From positions 372,001 through 436,000 of the forward strand of contig CAVZYN010000017.1 in assembly GCA_963779515.1 (NCBI GenBank): a DNA stretch of 64,000 nt, given 5' to 3'. The translations under genes were made by a program, and so were the position numbers. The notes under the pieces are model-generated. The model saw nothing but the letters and a program-made list of their open reading frames with translations, ran no database searches and had not been told where the DNA came from. This DNA comes from CAVZYN01 sp963779515 (GTDB lineage Bacteria; Pseudomonadota; Alphaproteobacteria; Rhizobiales; Hyphomicrobiaceae). Numbering within the stretch: position 1 is the first letter of the stretch; each line of letters starts with the position of its first letter. Shown here in pieces: positions 24,155 to 32,988 of this stretch.

Positions 24155-24290
24155 TACCGGCCGGCCGGCCTATGCGCACTGAGTCAGAAGTCGGCCGGAC
24201 GGTATTATTCTTTGTTCGCGCGCGGCCGCCCCACCAACCCCGCGCGCGTATACCAATCGCACTCAGTCAAGACTTCGCGCGCTTGGTATA
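24153..24290. repeat. Cluster of palindromic repeats between rplT and pheS
   Basis: Three units follow each other. First AATACCGGCCGG...GGACGGTATT at about 24153-24206, whose reverse complement closely matches 31089-31133. Second TTCTTTG...CGCGCGGCCGC...AACCCCGCGCGCG at 24208-24248, found in the same orientation at 31138-31195. Third TATACCAA...TTGGTATA at 24249-24290, with 8-base perfect ends. These look like non-coding mosaic repeats. Confidence 0.7.
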
Positions 24291-24379
24291 ACATCCCCAC
24301 GCTTGCACGCGCGATCAGCCGGAAGGGGAGCCCCTTTTCGGCTGATTGCATTTCGGAAGCACTCTCGTGAGGTCTCCGC

Positions 24380-25462
24380 ATGGCGGGTTCTGAACTCTCG
24401 ACGCTCGAAGAGCAATTGCTGAAAGACATCGCCGCGGCGGGTGATCTCGCGGCGCTTGACGGCGTGCGTGTCGGCGCGCTCGGCAAGAAGGGCCAGGTGT
24501 CCGAGCTGATGGCGACACTTGGGAAGATGCCGCCCGAGGAGCGCAAAACGTTCGGTGCCGCAGTGAATACGTTGAAGAGCCGCGTGTCGGAGGCGCTGGA
24601 TCAGCGCAAGGCTTCGCTCGAAGGGGTGGCATTGGCCGCGAAACTCGCGACAGAGAGGGCCGATGTGACGCTGCCGGTGCGTCTTGGGCCGATGAGCGAG
24701 GGGCGGATTCATCCGGTCAGCCAGGTGTTCGACGAGATCGCGGAGATCTTCGCCGACATGGGGTTCAGAATCGCGGAAGGTCCGGATATCGAGACGGATG
24801 ATCTCAACTTCACGAAGTTGAACATTCCGCCGGAACATCCGGCGCGGCAGATGCACGACACGTTCTATCTGCGGTCGCCCGATCGGGCGGCGAAGGGCGA
24901 GGCGCCGCTGGTGCTGCGGACGCATACGTCGCCGGTGCAGATCCGCACGATGATGTCGCAAAAACCGCCGATCCGGATCATCGCGCCGGGCCGCGTCTAT
25001 CGGATGGACAGCGATGCCACGCACACGCCGATGTTCCATCAGATCGAAGGTTTGGTGATCGATGAGACGACGCACTTCGGGCACATGAAGTGGTGCCTCG
25101 AGGAGTTCTGCAAAGCGTTCTTCGAGGTCGATCAGGTCAAGATGCGGTTCCGCGCGTCGCACTTTCCGTTCACGGAGCCGTCGGCGGAAGTCGATGTCGG
25201 GGCGGAGGCGATCGGCAAGCCCGGGCAGTGGCTGGAGATACTGGGCTGCGGCATGGTGCATCCGAAGGTGATCGCCGGTTGCGGGCTCGATCCGGACAAG
25301 TATCAGGGCTGGGCGTTCGGGATGGGGCTCGATCGCATGACGATGCTGAAATACGGCATCCCGGATCTGCGCGATATGTTCAACGCGGATTTGCGGTGGC
25401 TCAGGCACTATGGATTCAGCGCGTTCGATGTGCCGACGTTGGCGGGGGGCATGGGGGGATAG
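24380..25462 (+). CDS. pheS: Phenylalanyl-tRNA synthetase alpha subunit
   Basis: 360 residues. The N-terminal coiled-coil is followed by the class II catalytic core: PVRLGPMSEGRIHPVSQV, the motif 2 region TPMFHQIEGLVIDE and the motif 3 region GWAFGMGLDRMTMLKYGIPDLR. It charges tRNA-Phe as an alpha2beta2 enzyme with PheT. The end FSAFDVPTLAGGMGG is repeated with synonymous changes at 26139-26186, on the far side of a toxin-antitoxin module. This suggests that the module was inserted at the gene's 3' end. Confidence 0.96.
   Translation: MAGSELSTLEEQLLKDIAAAGDLAALDGVRVGALGKKGQVSELMATLGKMPPEERKTFGAAVNTLKSRVSEALDQRKASLEGVALAAKLATERADVTLPVRLGPMSEGRIHPVSQVFDEIAEIFADMGFRIAEGPDIETDDLNFTKLNIPPEHPARQMHDTFYLRSPDRAAKGEAPLVLRTHTSPVQIRTMMSQKPPIRIIAPGRVYRMDSDATHTPMFHQIEGLVIDETTHFGHMKWCLEEFCKAFFEVDQVKMRFRASHFPFTEPSAEVDVGAEAIGKPGQWLEILGCGMVHPKVIAGCGLDPDKYQGWAFGMGLDRMTMLKYGIPDLRDMFNADLRWLRHYGFSAFDVPTLAGGMGG
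25413..25462 (+). repeat. Left direct repeat: current 3' end of pheS
   Basis: This 50-base segment is the functional 3' end of pheS. It matches 26137-26186 at 40 of 50 positions, with a 29-base core differing at one base. Both copies encode FSAFDVPTLAGGMGG followed by a stop codon; the differences within these codons are synonymous, including AGC versus TCG for serine. Confidence 0.85.
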
Positions 25463-25529
25463 GCTGGGCGGCTCGCGTTCATCGCCGTGCGTTGCTTGCC
25501 GCAGCTACTGAAATTCATTAGTCTGGGCT

Positions 25530-25796
25530 ATGGACTTCGAGTGGCATCCGGCAAAGGAGCAGGCAAACCTCAAGAAGCACAACTTGGATTTCTTGACGGC
25601 TTCGCGCGTCTTTCTCGATCCACACGTTCTTGAAATCGACGACGACACCGCCCACGACGAATTCAGGTTCAACGTAATCGGAATGGTCGACGGGCGATTG
25701 CTGTTCGTCACCTGTACACTTCGCGGAGACACAATCCGCATCATTTCGGCACGTGGTGCAGTAGGTCATGAAAAAAAGCGCTATCACGAAATTTAA
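25530..25796 (+). CDS. brnT: BrnT family toxin
   Basis: 88 residues, typical BrnT length. The start FEWHPAKEQANLKKHNLDFLTASRVFLDP and the end DTIRIISARGAVGHEKKRYHEI match the BrnT RelE-like ribonuclease fold (FEWDxxKxxxNxxKHGxxFxxAxxVF and RIISARxAxxxERxxY). It would cleave RNA and stop translation when free. It overlaps the antitoxin gene by 29 bases. The pair lies between pheS and pheT, flanked by the pheS-tail repeats. Confidence 0.9.
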   Translation: MDFEWHPAKEQANLKKHNLDFLTASRVFLDPHVLEIDDDTAHDEFRFNVIGMVDGRLLFVTCTLRGDTIRIISARGAVGHEKKRYHEI

Positions 25797-26133
25797 ACTC
25801 GATCCAAAGAGCCCGCCGCAAGCGGATTGGTCGCGGTTTGATGCGATGAGCGCGGCAAAGCGGCTGGCGGCTGCCAAGGCTGATCCCGATTGTCGTCCTG
25901 CGACCAAGGCTCGGCTGAAGCGCGCGCGCCGGATGCCGGACGTTGCGGCCATTCGACATGAGCTTGCGTTGACGCAGGAAGAGTTTGCGGCGCGTTTCCA
26001 CATCCCGCTTGGAACGCTGCGTGACTGGGAGCAGGGGACGCATCGGCCGGATCGGGCGGCGCAAGTGTTGCTGACGGTTATTTCGCGAAATCCAAAGGCT
26101 GTGGCGAAGGCTTTGGAGGAAGAACCGGCGTAG
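25768..26133 (+). CDS. BrnT-associated HTH antitoxin
   Basis: 121 residues from the ATG at 25768. The C-terminal half has a helix-turn-helix: DVAAIRHELALTQEEFAARFHIPLGTLRDWEQGTHRPD, the XRE-like type seen in several antitoxins of BrnT/HigB-type toxins. Classical BrnA is a ribbon-helix-helix protein, so this is a variant partner. It should neutralise BrnT and repress the operon. The overlap with brnT indicates coupled translation. It ends just before the second pheS-tail copy. Confidence 0.85.
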   Translation: MKKSAITKFKLDPKSPPQADWSRFDAMSAAKRLAAAKADPDCRPATKARLKRARRMPDVAAIRHELALTQEEFAARFHIPLGTLRDWEQGTHRPDRAAQVLLTVISRNPKAVAKALEEEPA

Positions 26134-26136
26134 GTC

Positions 26137-26186
26137 GATTCTCGGCTTTTGATGTGCCGACGCTGGCGGGGGGCATGGGCGGGTGA
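26137..26186 (+). repeat. Right direct repeat: orphan copy of the pheS 3' end
   Basis: These bases contain the codons for FSAFDVPTLAGGMGG and a TGA stop in the same frame as the homologous codons of pheS, but no upstream pheS sequence precedes them. Synonymous-only divergence from the functional tail implies a separate origin from a real pheS allele rather than a recent local duplication. Confidence 0.85.
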
Positions 26187-26250
26187 TCGGCTCAACGGTA
26201 CGGTTACGTAGTGACCCGATAATTTTGGGTTAGAGGAGCGGGCGTTGCCG

Positions 26251-26298
26251 CCCCTCACCCCGACCCTCTCCCCGCGCGCGGGGAGAGGGAGCAGAGGA
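26251..26298. repeat. Palindromic repeat upstream of pheT
   Basis: CCCCTCACCCCGA is followed by the 26-base perfect palindrome at 26264-26289 (CCCTCTCCCCGCG and its complement). The same type of element lies inside the VOC gene at 7662. Here it is just before the pheT ribosome-binding site, so it could influence transcription or translation of pheT after the inserted module. Confidence 0.85.
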
Positions 26299-26304
26299 AT
26301 GGAC

Positions 26305-28737
26305 ATGAAATTCACATTGGCTTGGCTGAAGGATCATCTCGAGACGACGGCGAGCGTCGATGAGATCAAGACGACGCTCGATCGCATTGGGATCGAGGTC
26401 GAAAGCATCGACGACCCGACGGCGCAGCTCGGGCGATTCACGATCGCGCGGGTGCTCGATGCCAAAAAGCATCCGAACGCCGACAAGCTGCAGGTGCTGC
26501 AGGTCGAGATCGAAAAGGGCAAGCCCACGGTCGAGGTGGTGTGTGGTGCGCCGAATGCGAAGACGGGTTTGATCGGCGTGTTCGCGCCAATCGGAACGTA
26601 TATTCCCGGCACGGGCATCACGCTGGATAAGAAGCCGGTGCGCGGCGTCGTCTCGAATGGGATGATGTTGTCAGAGCGCGAGATGCAGCTCTCGGACGAT
26701 CATCAGGGAATCGTCGATCTGGACGCCAAGCTCGCGGACAGGGTTGGGCAGCGGTATGTGGATGTGCTGGGACTTGGCGATCCCGTCATCGAGGTGAAGC
26801 TGACGCCGAACCGGCCGGACTGCACAGGTGTGCGCGGCATTGCGCGAGATCTGGCGGCGGCGGGTCTTGGGACGCTGAAGCCTGAGAAGAAACTCGATGG
26901 CGTGGAAGGAACCTATCCTTGCCCAGTTGATATCAAGCTGGAGTTCCCGGTTGGCGCTGAGAGTGCATGCCCGGTGTTTGCGGGGCGGTATGTCAAAGGT
27001 ATTGCGAATGGGCCGTCGCCGGCGTGGATGCAGGCGCGGCTGAAGGCGATCGGGCTCAGGCCGATCAGCGCCGTGGTCGATGTGACGAACTACATCTCGA
27101 TCGATCGCGGGCGGCCGCTGCACGTCTATGACGCGGACAAGTTGAAGGGTGCCATTCGCGCGCGACTCGGCAAGCGGGGCGAGTCGTATCTGGCGCTCGA
27201 TGGCAAGACCTACGAGGCCGACGAGACAATGTGCGTGATCGCGGACGACGCGGCGGTGCTCGGTTTTGGCGGCATTATGGGTGGTGAGGAGACGGGGTGC
27301 ACGCTCGCGACCAAGAACATCCTGATCGAGTGCGCCTACTTCGATCCGCTCAGGACGGCGACGACCGGCCGCAAGAGCGGCATCATCAGCGATGCGCGAT
27401 ACCGGTTCGAACGCGGCGTTGATCCGGCGTTCGTGGAGCCGGGGCTTGATCTGGCGACGGCGCTGGTGATGCAAGTGGCGGGCGGCGTTCCTTCTCAGAA
27501 GAAGATCGCGGGCAAGGCGCCGATCAAGCCGTTCAGCGTCGATTTCGCGTTCGATCGGGTCGAGAAGCTGATGGGCTACACGCTGCCCGAGGCGGAGATG
27601 CGCACGACGCTGGAAGCGCTGGGTTTCAGCTTCGCGGGTGCGGCGCCCGTCTACAAGGTGACGGCGCCGAGCTGGCGACCGGACGTGCATGGGCCGGCGG
27701 ATCTGGTGGAAGAAATCGCGCGGATCGCGGGCCTCGAAAAGGTGCCGTCGACGCCGCTGCCGCGTGGGGGCGGGGTGACGCGGGCGACGCTGACGGAGAC
27801 GCAGCGGCGGGTCCGGCGGGCGCGGCGGACGCTGGCGAGCCGCGGCTTTGTCGAGGCGATCACATGGTCGTTCATTCGCGAGGGTGAGGCGAAGCATTTC
27901 GGCGGTGGCGCGGAAGCGCTGATGCTGGCCAATCCGATTTCGTCGGAGATGACGACGATGCGGCCGAGTTTGCTGCCGGGGTTGCTTGCGGCAGTGCATC
28001 GCAATCGCAATCGCGGATTTGCGGATATGTCGCTGTTCGAAGTCGGCCAGGCCTATCGTGATGACCGGCCGGAGGGTCAGTTCATTGCCGCGGCCGGAGT
28101 GCGGGCCGGCGCGGCAAAGCTTGCCGGGAACGGTGCGCACTGGAGCGGATCGGCGGCGGCGTCCGATCTCTCCGATGCCAAGAGCGATGCGCTCAATCTG
28201 CTGATGACGCTCGGGTTCGACGCGTCAAAGGCGCAGATCACGCGGGATGCGCCGGCATGGTTTCACCCGGGCCGGTCGGCGACGCTGCGGCTTGGCCCCA
28301 AGGTGGTGCTGGCGCACTTCGGTGAATTGCACCCAGAAACATTGCGGATGATGGACGTGACCGGGCCGGTCAGCGCGTTCGAGGTGTTCCTCGATGCGTT
28401 GCCGGCGGAAAAGAAGAAGGCGACGCGGGCGAAGCCAGCGCTGGTCCTGAACGATTTGCTGCCGCTGACGCGGGATTTCGCGTTCGTGATCGATCAGAGC
28501 GTCGAGGCGCAAGCCGTCATCAAGGCCGCGATGAATGCGGATAAGGCGCTGATCCGCGATGTCAGTGTGTTCGATGTCTATCAGGGCAAGGGGATCGCGG
28601 ACGGCAAGAAGTCGATGGCGATCCAGGTGCTGCTGCAGCCGGTCGAGCGAACTTTGACGGATAGCGAGATCGACGCCGTCTCGCAAAAGGTGGTCGCGGA
28701 GGTGACGCGCGCCACGGGTGGGGAGATCCGCGGTTAA
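26305..28737 (+). CDS. pheT: Phenylalanyl-tRNA synthetase beta subunit
   Basis: 810 residues from the ATG at 26305 (MKFTLAWLKDHL), with GAGGA seven bases upstream; the ATG at 26299 is too close to it. Domains in order: EMAP-like tRNA-binding domain (about 40-150, with AKKHPNADKLQVLQVE), B3/4 editing domain, B5 domain (about 410-480), a catalytic-like core and a C-terminal ferredoxin-fold anticodon-binding domain (LTRDFAFVID...). The gap from pheS is about 840 bases because of the toxin-antitoxin module, so pheT may need its own promoter. It ends 46 bases before the convergent citrate synthase gene. Confidence 0.96.
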   Translation: MKFTLAWLKDHLETTASVDEIKTTLDRIGIEVESIDDPTAQLGRFTIARVLDAKKHPNADKLQVLQVEIEKGKPTVEVVCGAPNAKTGLIGVFAPIGTYIPGTGITLDKKPVRGVVSNGMMLSEREMQLSDDHQGIVDLDAKLADRVGQRYVDVLGLGDPVIEVKLTPNRPDCTGVRGIARDLAAAGLGTLKPEKKLDGVEGTYPCPVDIKLEFPVGAESACPVFAGRYVKGIANGPSPAWMQARLKAIGLRPISAVVDVTNYISIDRGRPLHVYDADKLKGAIRARLGKRGESYLALDGKTYEADETMCVIADDAAVLGFGGIMGGEETGCTLATKNILIECAYFDPLRTATTGRKSGIISDARYRFERGVDPAFVEPGLDLATALVMQVAGGVPSQKKIAGKAPIKPFSVDFAFDRVEKLMGYTLPEAEMRTTLEALGFSFAGAAPVYKVTAPSWRPDVHGPADLVEEIARIAGLEKVPSTPLPRGGGVTRATLTETQRRVRRARRTLASRGFVEAITWSFIREGEAKHFGGGAEALMLANPISSEMTTMRPSLLPGLLAAVHRNRNRGFADMSLFEVGQAYRDDRPEGQFIAAAGVRAGAAKLAGNGAHWSGSAAASDLSDAKSDALNLLMTLGFDASKAQITRDAPAWFHPGRSATLRLGPKVVLAHFGELHPETLRMMDVTGPVSAFEVFLDALPAEKKKATRAKPALVLNDLLPLTRDFAFVIDQSVEAQAVIKAAMNADKALIRDVSVFDVYQGKGIADGKKSMAIQVLLQPVERTLTDSEIDAVSQKVVAEVTRATGGEIRG

Positions 28738-28783
28738 AATGACGTCGAGCACTTGCGGTGCGCGGAGGCGCCTTGCTGTTGCT

Positions 28784-29932
28784 TCATCCGCGCTGAGAGA
28801 GCGGCACGAATGGGCGCGGCGCCGGGCCGTCGTATAGCGTCAGCGGCCGGATCAGGATGTTGTTGTCGTGTTGCTCGAGGCATTGCACGACCCAGCCGGG
28901 AACTCGTCCGATGGCAAAGATCGGCACGAACAAATCGGACGAGACGCCGAGCAGGTAGTAGACCGCGCCGGAATAGAAATCGACGTTTACGTTGACGCCG
29001 TGCCGCGCATAGGGCGCCATGGCTTTCACAAGCGCATCCAAGATGGCGTACCACCGCGGTTCGCCGCGTTCGACGGATAGCTTCTTGACGCCCTCGCGCA
29101 TATGCCGTGCGCGTGGGTCCTCAGTCCTATAGACGCGATGGCCGAAGCCAGTGATCGCCTCTTTTGCGGTCCGCTTTTTCGCAACGTAGGCAGCGACATT
29201 GGCGGGGTCGCCAATCTCGAGAGCCATGCGCATGACGTCCTCTGCGGCGCCGCCGTGAGCAGGTCCGGACAGGGCGGCAACGGCCGCAGTGATGGCCGCG
29301 TGCAGATTGGCGTCGGTGCCGATGACCACGCGAGCGGCGAATGAGCTCGCGTTGCTGCCGTGCTCGGCGTGCAGAATGAGATCGGTTTCGATCAGCTTCG
29401 CCGTATCGGCCGACGCTTTCTCGCCGTTCAGAAGCCACAATACGCTCGCCGCATGCGATAGTGTTGGATCAGGTTCGACCGGAGCTTTGCCTTTGCGGAT
29501 CCGTTCATGCGCCGCCACGATCATCGGTACTTGCGACGTGAGCCGCTCACCTTTTGCGAGCATGGCCTGGCGTGACGAGTCGCCAGCATCGGGATCGAAG
29601 GCGCCGAGCGCCGAAACGGCTGTGCGGAGAACTTCCATCGGATGCGCCTCCCGCATGGCGGTCACGATGCCGATCACCTCTGGCGGCAGTGCCCGCGCCG
29701 CCTGGAGCCGGCGGTTGAACGCCCCAAGTTCGGTGGTTTTCGGCAATTCGCCATGGAGCAACAGATAGGCGGTCTCCTCGAATGTCGCGTTGGCTGCCAA
29801 GTCGTGGATCGAGTAGCCGCGATAGCGCAGTTCGCCCGCCTTGCCGTCGATCATCGTCGTGTGCGATCGCTCAAAGTAGACGTCCTTGAGACCACGGCAG
29901 ATCTTCGGTTCGTTGGTTTCCTGCGTTGCCAT
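28784..29932 (-). CDS. Citrate synthase / 2-methylcitrate synthase family
   Basis: 382 residues, in the size class of type II small citrate synthases and PrpC. The catalytic residues are visible: H226 in GPAHGGA, H265 in GFGHRVY and D318 in NVDFYSG. The substrate loop LHAEHGSNASSF is at about 188-198. It condenses acetyl-CoA or propionyl-CoA with oxaloacetate. The length and the absence of the N-terminal domain of hexameric GltA suggest an accessory or methylcitrate enzyme. It is divergent from a phosphotransacetylase gene, with 75 bases between the start codons. Confidence 0.88.
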   Translation of the reverse strand: MATQETNEPKICRGLKDVYFERSHTTMIDGKAGELRYRGYSIHDLAANATFEETAYLLLHGELPKTTELGAFNRRLQAARALPPEVIGIVTAMREAHPMEVLRTAVSALGAFDPDAGDSSRQAMLAKGERLTSQVPMIVAAHERIRKGKAPVEPDPTLSHAASVLWLLNGEKASADTAKLIETDLILHAEHGSNASSFAARVVIGTDANLHAAITAAVAALSGPAHGGAAEDVMRMALEIGDPANVAAYVAKKRTAKEAITGFGHRVYRTEDPRARHMREGVKKLSVERGEPRWYAILDALVKAMAPYARHGVNVNVDFYSGAVYYLLGVSSDLFVPIFAIGRVPGWVVQCLEQHDNNILIRPLTLYDGPAPRPFVPLSQRG

Positions 29933-30007
29933 GTCATTTGCCTTCGCTATGGTGCGATTCAGCGCGTCACGGCGCGGAATGAACGATTCTAAAGTTTAGG
30001 AGTGTGC

Positions 30008-31051
30008 ATGAGTTGCGCCCAGACCGTGATAGACGCGTGTTGTCAAAAAATCCAAGGACGCGGCCTGGGCGTCGTGCTGCCCGAAGCTGAGGACGAGCGC
30101 GTTCTGGTTGCTGCGAGCCGTTTGATCGAGCAGAAGTTTGCTCGTCCCTTTCTGCTCGGCCAGCCCGATACTGTCAAGGCGACAGCCGATACCGTCGGGG
30201 TCTCGCTCAATGGAGCAATGCTGATCGATCCGGCGGTGGATGACCGGCGTGCGGGGTTGGCCGATATCCTGGTGGCGCGGCGTGGAAAAATGAGCGTCAC
30301 TGCCGCGCGAAAGCTGATGCAAAAGCCACTTTATTTCGCGGGCGGGTTGCTTGCTGCCGGTATGGTGGATGCAATGGTTGCGGGCGTGACCAACCCGACC
30401 CGCCGTGTAATCGAGGCCGCGCTGATGACTGTGGGGCTCGCGGAGGGGATCTCTGCGCCCTCTAGCTTTTTTCTGATGCAATGCCCCCATGCGCTCGAGG
30501 GCGTGGCGCAACAGGTGCTGTTCGCGGACTGCGCCGTGAATGCCGATCCTGATCCGCAGACGCTTGCTGCGATCGCGATCGCATCGGCCGCGAGCGCGCG
30601 CCAGCTTTTCGGGGAGCCGCCACGGGTTGCCTTGCTGTCCTTCTCCACACACGGCAGTGCGTCACACGCGCACGTCGAGAAAGTCCGCAACGCCGTGGAG
30701 ATCGTGCGACAACTTCAACCTGCTCTCGATGTGGATGGCGAGCTACAGGGAGACTCCGCACTGTCGGCTGCGGTCGCGGCACGCAAGGTCAAGCCCACGG
30801 TAGACGAGACGGCTTCCCCGCGTGCGGCCGGTCGAGCCAATGTGCTCGTCTTTCCGGATCTTGATGCAGGCAACATTGCCTACAAGCTGGTGCAATACCT
30901 CGGGGGAGCACAGGCCATTGGGCCATTTCTGCAGGGCTTCGCGCGCCCTGTTTGCGATCTCTCCCGGGGCGCCAGCGTCGATGATATCGTCGCCAGCGTG
31001 ATCGTGTCGCTGGCGCTGAGCCAAGGGGACGCAGGGCAAGCTGGTGCGTAG
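30008..31051 (+). CDS. pta: Phosphate acetyl/propanoyltransferase (Pta family)
   Basis: 347 residues from the ATG at 30008, with AGGAG five bases upstream; GTG at 30002 is an alternative. The PTA/PTB domain runs through the whole protein: LPEAEDERVLVAASRL, MVAGVTNPTRRVIEAALMTVGL, VALLSFSTHGSA and VLVFPDLDAGNIAYKLVQYLGGAQAIGPFLQG. It interconverts acyl-CoA and acyl phosphate. No acetate kinase is adjacent. It lacks the N-terminal DRTGG domain of long Pta. The divergent citrate synthase suggests a role in acetyl- or propionyl-CoA balance. Confidence 0.88.
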   Translation: MSCAQTVIDACCQKIQGRGLGVVLPEAEDERVLVAASRLIEQKFARPFLLGQPDTVKATADTVGVSLNGAMLIDPAVDDRRAGLADILVARRGKMSVTAARKLMQKPLYFAGGLLAAGMVDAMVAGVTNPTRRVIEAALMTVGLAEGISAPSSFFLMQCPHALEGVAQQVLFADCAVNADPDPQTLAAIAIASAASARQLFGEPPRVALLSFSTHGSASHAHVEKVRNAVEIVRQLQPALDVDGELQGDSALSAAVAARKVKPTVDETASPRAAGRANVLVFPDLDAGNIAYKLVQYLGGAQAIGPFLQGFARPVCDLSRGASVDDIVASVIVSLALSQGDAGQAGA

Positions 31052-31088
31052 TTCCAGCGCAAACGATACTGTTGTCGCGGCAAATTTT

Positions 31089-31195
31089 ACCGTCCGGCCG
31101 AAGTTCTGACTCAGTGTGTTTTGGCCGGCCGGCATTCTTCTTTGCTTGCGCGCGGCCGCGTCATGCCGGAGGCATGCTGGCAACCCCGCGCGCGG
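31089..31195. repeat. Second copy of the mosaic palindromic repeat
   Basis: The segment at 31089-31133 (ACCGTCCGGCCG...GGCCGGCCGGCA) is the near reverse complement of the one at 24155-24204. The following block at 31138-31195 (TTCTTTG...GCGCGCGGCCGC...CAACCCCGCGCGCG) is in the same orientation as at 24208-24248 but has an insertion ATGCCGGAGGCAT that is itself palindromic. Confidence 0.7.
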
Positions 31196-31327
31196 TTACA
31201 CTGCGAAATATTGCGTTATATCGCCTGTTTCTGTTGGGGCGGGAACAAGTTTGATCGCGCGTGGGGTTGGACTCCTGGCGCGATCTGCTTACATTCGGAT
31301 CGGATCATATTGTCCTGGGAGGCGGTG

Positions 31328-32143
31328 ATGCTGCCCAGCCTGCTGCGTGCCTTGTCATCATTGGCGATGATTTTGGTTGCTGGCGTAACGCCGGCGGCTG
31401 CGATCGGCGATTGCCTTGCGCTCGCCTCGGCGCCACCGCTGGTGCATCGTGTGGCGTTGCGATCGGTCAACGGAAAGCTCAAGTCGTCGGAAGTCGGGAT
31501 CACTTTTGTCGGTCATTCGACGTTTCTGATCGAGACCGCGGGTGGCGTCAAAGCGGCGACGGATTACAACGACTATTACCGGCCACAAGGTCCGCTCGAT
31601 ATCGTGACGATGAACCGGGCGCACAGCTCGCACTACACGGACTTCCCGAGCCGTGACATCACACACATTCTGCGCGGGTGGAATCCGGAAGGTGGACCGG
31701 CCAAGCATGACGTCACGCAAGGCGATATGCGCGTGCGCAACGTGCCGACGAATACGCGGTGGAGTGATACCGGCACAGGATATGGCGCGTATGGCAATTC
31801 GATCTTTGTATTCGAGGCCGGCGGACTATGCATCGGCCATCTCGGACATTTGCATCACACGCTGACGCCGCAGCAGATCGCGCAGATCGGCCAGCTCGAT
31901 GTCGTGCTGGTGCCGATCGACGGCGGCTATACGATGGATGTCGGCGGCATGGCGGACGTGTTGCGCAGTTTGAAGGCGCGACTCATTCTGCCGATGCATT
32001 ACTTCAACCAGTTCACGCTGAACCGCTTCATCGAGCGGATCAAGGGCGAGTTCCCGGTGGAGATGGCAAATTCGTCTTCGATGGTCGTGTCGCAAGCGAC
32101 GTTGCCGCAGGAGCCGAAGGTGCTCGTCTTGCCCGGGCCGTGA
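31328..32143 (+). CDS. Exported MBL-fold metal-dependent hydrolase
   Basis: 271 residues from the ATG at 31328. An N-terminal signal peptide (MLPSLLRALSSLAMILVAGV, likely cleavage after AAA near residue 25) directs it to the periplasm. The metallo-beta-lactamase fold of the UlaG-like type is indicated by ITFVGHSTFLIET, NRAHSSHYTDF (H99 and H102 of the HxxHxxD variant), GHLGHLHHTL and PIDGGYTMD. The usual THxHxDH motif is modified here. The substrate is unknown. It stands alone after the repeat region. Confidence 0.78.
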   Translation: MLPSLLRALSSLAMILVAGVTPAAAIGDCLALASAPPLVHRVALRSVNGKLKSSEVGITFVGHSTFLIETAGGVKAATDYNDYYRPQGPLDIVTMNRAHSSHYTDFPSRDITHILRGWNPEGGPAKHDVTQGDMRVRNVPTNTRWSDTGTGYGAYGNSIFVFEAGGLCIGHLGHLHHTLTPQQIAQIGQLDVVLVPIDGGYTMDVGGMADVLRSLKARLILPMHYFNQFTLNRFIERIKGEFPVEMANSSSMVVSQATLPQEPKVLVLPGP

Positions 32144-32337
32144 TGGGGTGGGGATCAATTCGCGGGCGGCGAACAGCCTGCCCCGCTGAAATCGGGGACC
32201 CCCATTTTGGGCACGTGTTAGCCCATCGCCAATTCCGTCTAAGTCGACACGAAAAAATCGCGTTTTCGCCGGTGTGATGAGATCGCGTCATCTGTCACAC
32301 GACATTATCGGCAGCGCGTGGCTGTGCGTGGCCGTGA

Positions 32338-32988
32338 TCACCTAGGTTTGTCGTGGTCGTGGTCGTGCGCGTGGTCATGATTGTGATCATGGCCGCAGCC
32401 GCAGGCGTCACCGTGATCGTGATTGGCATGATCATGGCCATGATCGTGGTTGTGTTCGGGCGATGTGAGGGCCGCGGCCAATTTCTTTTCGATGGCAATG
32501 GATTGCTCGCGTGGGCCGCCCTTGTCTTCAATAACGAGGCCCATGATTTCGGCGGCGAGCAGCATGTCGTCTGGCCGGCCGAAATAGTGGCGGCGTAGGC
32601 GCCCGGCGCGGTCGAACAGCAACAGCGTCGGCGTGCCCTGCATCTGATAGGCGGCCATGGTCTTCGGAACGCTGTCGCCATCGGGTTGGTCGATGCCGAT
32701 GGGGAATGGCCAGCGATATTCGTGCTGGAACACCGCGAGGGCCTCGGGTGTCATGACCTTGTGATGCTCGAAGACGGTGTGCAGGCCGATGACGGCGACT
32801 TCGCTGTCCTTGAAGCGCTGGCGCAGTTTGCGGGCTTGCGGCAGCCCGTGCTCGATGCAACCGGGGCAGAGCATCTGGAAGGCGACGAGGACGACGACGC
32901 GGCCTTTGAGGGCTGCGAGCGTAATCGGTTCATTGGCGCCGAGCCAGCGCGTGGTTTGCAGTTCCGGCGGACTTTCGGGGTTGAACAT
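32338..32988 (-). CDS. Thioredoxin-like redoxin with His-rich C-terminal tail
   Basis: 216 residues from the ATG at 32988. The thioredoxin-fold active site CPGC (C41-C44) follows a VVVLVAFQML strand, and the cis-proline loop is GTPTLLLFD near 118-126. It resembles the AhpC/TSA or TlpA-like family. Residues 179-213 are a tail of about 17 histidines with aspartates and a CGC cluster. Such a tail could bind nickel, zinc or cobalt. No signal peptide is seen, so it is probably cytoplasmic. Whether it serves metal storage or metal-coupled redox is unknown. Confidence 0.8.
   Translation of the reverse strand: MFNPESPPELQTTRWLGANEPITLAALKGRVVVLVAFQMLCPGCIEHGLPQARKLRQRFKDSEVAVIGLHTVFEHHKVMTPEALAVFQHEYRWPFPIGIDQPDGDSVPKTMAAYQMQGTPTLLLFDRAGRLRRHYFGRPDDMLLAAEIMGLVIEDKGGPREQSIAIEKKLAAALTSPEHNHDHGHDHANHDHGDACGCGHDHNHDHAHDHDHDKPR

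Noticed and set aside
26245..26304. An earlier pheT start within the palindromic repeat
   Set aside because: It would translate the repeat; the ATG at 26305 gives the family-typical MKFTLAWL start and correct spacing.
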